DNA from: Clostridia bacterium
GTDB taxonomy: Bacteria > Bacillota > Clostridia > Oscillospirales > CAG-272
Direction of reading: 5' to 3'
Assembly: GCA_017420845.1 (NCBI GenBank)
Contig: JAFQOC010000570.1
Location: forward strand, 1 to 6,889
DNA length: 6,889 nt
Of the stretch, positions 5,556-6,889 are shown piece by piece. Under the pieces are notes generated by a model, which was given only the letters and a program-made list of their open reading frames with translations, made no database searches and was not told the origin of the DNA. Positions within the stretch are counted from its first letter, which is position 1, and each line of letters opens with the position of its first letter. The position numbers and the translations under genes were made by a program.

Positions 5556-6889
5556 ATGAATGAACGCAAATACACCTCCGAGGAGCGGTTCCGCCGCGGG
5601 GCTCTGGCCAAGGAGTATTCGGATATGCTCCGCAAAAAGGGAGAGCGAAACCGTAAGCTTGTGGGTGACGATCTCCACGATTTCCTCTCGGCCCTGCGTC
5701 ATATGAACAATACCCGCATCGGATCCGCGCTGACCGAGGCACTGAATGATCCCCAACTCAAACTCTCGGAGTGGATCTTGACACACATGAAGCCCGCCTT
5801 CGGTGCCATGCTCCACGAGCGGGACAGGGAAGCTATCCTGTACTGGGCGGATCACATACGGGAGATCCCCTACACCGTCTCCTACTACCGCCGTCCCTTC
5901 CGTTCCTCAGATCCCGTCGCCTACGCCGATATGGTGATCGGTATGCTCCGCAGCTTTGCCATGGAGTGGATGCCCGATCTGGATCCCGCCAAGGTGCTGA
6001 CGAGGGACATCCCCGAGGAGGTTGACGCCTATCTGGACGAGGCGGTCTGGCGCACCCCCGGCTACAACGATTGGCAGATCGCCTACGCCCTGGATCACGG
6101 GAATACCGCTGTATCCGATGCAGTCACCCGCATTCTCACCGAGGAAAACGGTATGGGGCGCATCACAATCCCGCTCATCCGCGGTGTCATAAAGTCCCAC
6201 CGCGCCGATCTTCATGATCTCATGGGCAAGCTTCTGCTGGCCGCCAAGCTTCAAGAGGGCTTGCGTCAAGCCATCTGCGAGAACTGCGACTGCGGCACCC
6301 CCGAGGCCTTCCGCGCCATTCTCGGTGTCATCGCGGAGCACGACCTCATCCGCTTCTCGGCGGTCAAGCGGGCCGTGGGCGTGTGGCTGGGGATCATGAC
6401 CGAGGAGACGAGGGATCTGGATCGGGTCAGCGGAAAGAGCCTGCGGCTCATCCTCGATTGCCTGGACTCCCCCGAGGCCCGCGCCGAATCCCTTGCCGCT
6501 GAAGATGCCATGGCCATCCACATCGCCCTGTGGAGTCTGGCCTTTACCGACGTTGATGGGGCGGTCACGGCTCTGGATTTTCTGGTTCATAACGGCTCCC
6601 GCCATCAGCTTCTGGTCGCGGGCTACTTTGCCGCGCAGCTGGAAAATCCCTTCGTGGCCCACCGCCTGGCCAAGACCGTACTGAAGACCCACGGCGACAA
6701 GGCCGACGTGGTGGCGGTATGGCTGTCCTGCTTTTTGGACGATGCCTCAAGCCGTCTGTGGGAGGCCCACCGCGCAGGGAAGTCTACTTCCATGCGGGGA
6801 TATTTCGATTCCACCGAGGAAGCGCGGGCGTATTCCGATCTTCTCAGCGCTCTGTTGAATTCCTTTGTCGGCAAAGAGAAAATTTACTC
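5556..6889 (+). CDS. N-terminal part of a large DUF5724/DUF4132-type protein, cut by the window edge
   Basis: Open from the ATG at 5556 (AAAGGAG at 5540-5546) to the window end, this frame gives 444 codons with no stop, so the 3' end lies outside. The protein is soluble, charged and almost wholly helical, with repeated amphipathic helices of HEAT-like appearance and no signal peptide. The stretch from about residue 225 (L-L-L-A-A-K-L-Q-E-G-L-R-Q-A-I-C, later L-I-R-F-S-A-V-K-R-A-V) is the most family-like part. It resembles the DUF5724 region at the N-terminus of long DUF4132 proteins (over 1000 aa). This is pattern memory, not a search. A C-x-x-C-x-C cluster (C241, C244, C246) sits in this region. 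The function of the family is unknown. Relatives include E. coli YehI/MolR-type proteins encoded near a MoxR AAA+ ATPase and VWA proteins. Sampled lines here have about 62% G+C, well above the phosphoesterase gene. Confidence 0.85.
   Translation, partial: MNERKYTSEERFRRGALAKEYSDMLRKKGERNRKLVGDDLHDFLSALRHMNNTRIGSALTEALNDPQLKLSEWILTHMKPAFGAMLHERDREAILYWADHIREIPYTVSYYRRPFRSSDPVAYADMVIGMLRSFAMEWMPDLDPAKVLTRDIPEEVDAYLDEAVWRTPGYNDWQIAYALDHGNTAVSDAVTRILTEENGMGRITIPLIRGVIKSHRADLHDLMGKLLLAAKLQEGLRQAICENCDCGTPEAFRAILGVIAEHDLIRFSAVKRAVGVWLGIMTEETRDLDRVSGKSLRLILDCLDSPEARAESLAAEDAMAIHIALWSLAFTDVDGAVTALDFLVHNGSRHQLLVAGYFAAQLENPFVAHRLAKTVLKTHGDKADVVAVWLSCFLDDASSRLWEAHRAGKSTSMRGYFDSTEEARAYSDLLSALLNSFVGKEKIY

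Noticed and set aside
5907..6692. Long minus-strand open frame of 261 codons
   Set aside because: It lies opposite the well-formed plus-strand coding frame in G+C-rich DNA. Its product is Gly/Gln/Asp-rich without recognisable motifs. Such antisense frames are expected in this composition.
1..6889. CRISPR array, tRNA, rRNA or insertion sequence
   Set aside because: No regularly spaced repeats, cloverleaf-like sequence, conserved rRNA stretches, terminal inverted repeats or transposase motifs were seen anywhere in the window.

Overview
The window looks like chromosomal DNA from a spore-forming, monoderm Firmicute, most likely a mid-GC gut-type clostridium (Clostridia). The basis is a BofC-like sporulation protein with a candidate forespore (SigG-type) promoter, strong Shine-Dalgarno sites of the AAGGAG/GGAGG type, a Gram-positive lipoprotein, and a class A penicillin-binding protein with a cysteine-containing C-terminal tail of a kind I associate with clostridia. 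No rRNA, tRNA, CRISPR array, insertion sequence or phage gene is visible.

Layout. Positions 1-162 hold the tail of an unseen upstream gene's transcription unit (a plus-strand terminator-like hairpin at 3-24) facing the terminator of the first gene (94-144, minus strand). A minus-strand gene at 163-759 encodes a membrane-anchored or secreted protein with a BofC-like C-terminal domain. It diverges from a plus-strand class A penicillin-binding protein at 924-3188, which has both transglycosylase and transpeptidase domains with their catalytic motifs intact. The shared 164-bp gap contains a close match to a SigG promoter reading into the BofC-like gene. This suggests the pair may act in the forespore or intermembrane space during sporulation. 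A TspO/MBR-like five-helix membrane protein follows at 3286-3768, with no strong terminator between it and the PBP gene.

A separate, strongly expressed unit comes next. It has a consensus SigA promoter (TTGACA-17-TATAAT, 3834-3862), a small DUF4430-like lipoprotein (3896-4297), and a strong terminator with a UUCG loop (4308-4340). Two further hairpins lie in the leader of a calcineurin-like metallophosphoesterase (4416-5030).

The right end starts a two-gene unit behind a perfect 14-bp palindrome (5066-5079): a 139-aa protein (5118-5537), then, 18 bp later, the open 5' end of a large protein (5556 to the window edge, 444 codons without a stop). The large protein resembles the N-terminal DUF5724 region of DUF4132-type proteins. 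G+C rises from about 40% in two lines sampled from the phosphoesterase gene to about 62% in two lines sampled here. DUF4132 proteins often sit beside MoxR AAA+ ATPase, von Willebrand A and SWIM-domain genes, so this end may be the entry to a poorly characterised multi-gene system lying beyond the window. That is an inference, because the partner genes are not visible here.
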